Assembly (NCBI GenBank): GCA_021845885.1
Contig: JAJZVB010000006.1
Span: 1 to 34,839 of the forward strand
Source: Pseudomonadota bacterium
GTDB taxonomy: Bacteria > Pseudomonadota > Gammaproteobacteria > Burkholderiales > JABEVD01
Length of the DNA: 34,839 nucleotides
Direction: 5' to 3'
The notes under the pieces were generated by a model. It ran no database searches. It was not told the DNA's origin and worked only from the letters and a program-made list of their open reading frames with translations. Made by a program: the position numbers and the translations under genes. This document shows, piece after piece, positions 34,239 to 34,839 of this stretch (positions are counted from its first letter, which is position 1; the number at the start of each line of letters is the position of its first letter).

Positions 34239-34839
34239 TTCTTTCCCTTCTTGGGCTTATCGGTTTCGTCAGGATACCTGTAGGTCCTGACGACAGCATT
34301 CATGGTCAGGAGGCCTTCCTTTCCCGGGCTGATGTCGATGTCGTTGAGGGTCACGATTCTCGGCAGCTGCGCAAGATCGCTGGCAAATGCGCCTATATCA
34401 TGATAACTGCCCGTGACCCTGATCGAGATGGGCAGTTCGGCATAAAATTCCATGACATTTTCCGCGGGCGCGGGCTTGAAAAGATCGAACTGAAGTCCCC
34501 TGCCGAGTCCAGCCTGGTTGATGTCGACGAGCAGCGCCTCCATTTCGGAGCGGTTGGGCAATTGCTTCAGAAGCGCGCCGAAGGATTTTTCGATTTCCTT
34601 GAGCTGGCGCTTGTAGAAATCCAGATTGACGGCCTCCCTTTTTTTCGCGAGGAAGGTCTGCTTCAGCTTAACCTCCTCATTTTTCGCATTGTCGAGATCG
34701 TTCCATTGATTTCTCCAGTCGAGTAGAAATCCGAGGAAGAGCAGAAGCAGCAGTATGCCGCCGAGCAGCATCAGCTTGGGCATCCAGGGCCAGGATCCTG
34801 GATCTTTCAGGTTGAGTTTTTTGAATTCGTCCAGGTTCA
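34235..34839 (-). CDS. pilO: PilO, type IV pilus alignment protein (lacks one base at the window edge)
   Basis: The ORF track starts at an internal ATG (34783), but the frame stays open to the right edge and reads (M)NLDEFKKLNLKDPGSWPWMPKLMLLGG. The last two bases of the start codon are at 34839-34838, so only its first base is outside the window and the protein would have 201 residues, the normal PilO length. It has one N-terminal membrane helix ('LMLLGGILLLLLFLGFLLDW'), a coiled coil and a ferredoxin-like periplasmic domain ('YAELPISIRVTGSYHDIGAFASDLAQLPRIVTLNDIDI'). It pairs with PilN (outside the window) and PilP. Confidence 0.94.
   Translation of the reverse strand, partial: NLDEFKKLNLKDPGSWPWMPKLMLLGGILLLLLFLGFLLDWRNQWNDLDNAKNEEVKLKQTFLAKKREAVNLDFYKRQLKEIEKSFGALLKQLPNRSEMEALLVDINQAGLGRGLQFDLFKPAPAENVMEFYAELPISIRVTGSYHDIGAFASDLAQLPRIVTLNDIDISPGKEGLLTMNAVVRTYRYPDETDKPKKGKK

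Overview
The window is a dense stretch of bacterial chromosome, about 34.8 kb, with short intergenic gaps, many 1-25 bp gene overlaps and no mobile elements, RNA genes or CRISPR arrays that I can recognise. Protein similarity and gene order (mnmG-rsmG-parA-parB-atpIBEFHAGDC-glmU-glmS, and pilO-pilP-pilQ-aroK-aroB-dgt-gltB-gltD-hemE-priA) point to a Betaproteobacterium. I would guess an environmental Nitrosomonadales or Gallionellaceae-like lineage, but the genus is inference only.

Layout. Bases 1-14891 are transcribed on the + strand: the 3' end of mnmG, rsmG, the chromosome-partition pair parA-parB, the complete nine-gene F-type H+-ATP synthase operon ending in a strong hairpin terminator, then glmU-glmS (UDP-GlcNAc precursor supply for the cell wall and envelope), a GT4 glycosyltransferase and a second, orphan ParA-like ATPase. 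At 14885-14891 the last + gene and the first - gene overlap tail to tail. Everything from there to the right edge is on the - strand. Read in transcription order from the right edge these are pilO, pilP, pilQ (type IV pilus alignment complex and secretin), aroK, aroB (shikimate pathway), dgt (dNTPase), gltB, gltD (NADPH-glutamate synthase), hemE (haem synthesis), a 329-bp non-coding region, priA (replication restart helicase), argS, a SPOR-domain protein, two DsbA-type thioredoxin-fold proteins and an SDR oxidoreductase.

How the genes work together. The window joins several housekeeping blocks: RNA modification and chromosome segregation, energy conservation, cell-wall precursor synthesis, pilus assembly, aromatic and glutamate/haem metabolism, and periplasmic thiol oxidation. 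Several neighbours are translationally coupled by ATGA, GTGA or TAATG overlaps (mnmG/rsmG, gltB/gltD, gltD/hemE, dsbA/dsbA2, dsbA2/SDR, pilO/pilP). The gltB-gltD-hemE coupling links glutamate supply with a tetrapyrrole pathway that starts from glutamate in most proteobacteria.

Most interesting observation. The only gene-free stretch above 300 bp, between hemE and priA, looks like a replication-origin-type element: three DnaA-box-like 9-mers with one mismatch, two weaker ones, a full match to the IHF consensus and an AT-rich block. Origins next to hemE are known from alphaproteobacteria such as Caulobacter. The strand layout of the genes does not simply support a bidirectional origin here, so this remains a candidate. 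Secondary points are the orphan ParA, the CPHC/CPEC pair of DsbA paralogues, and probable leaderless starts for glmU and argS.
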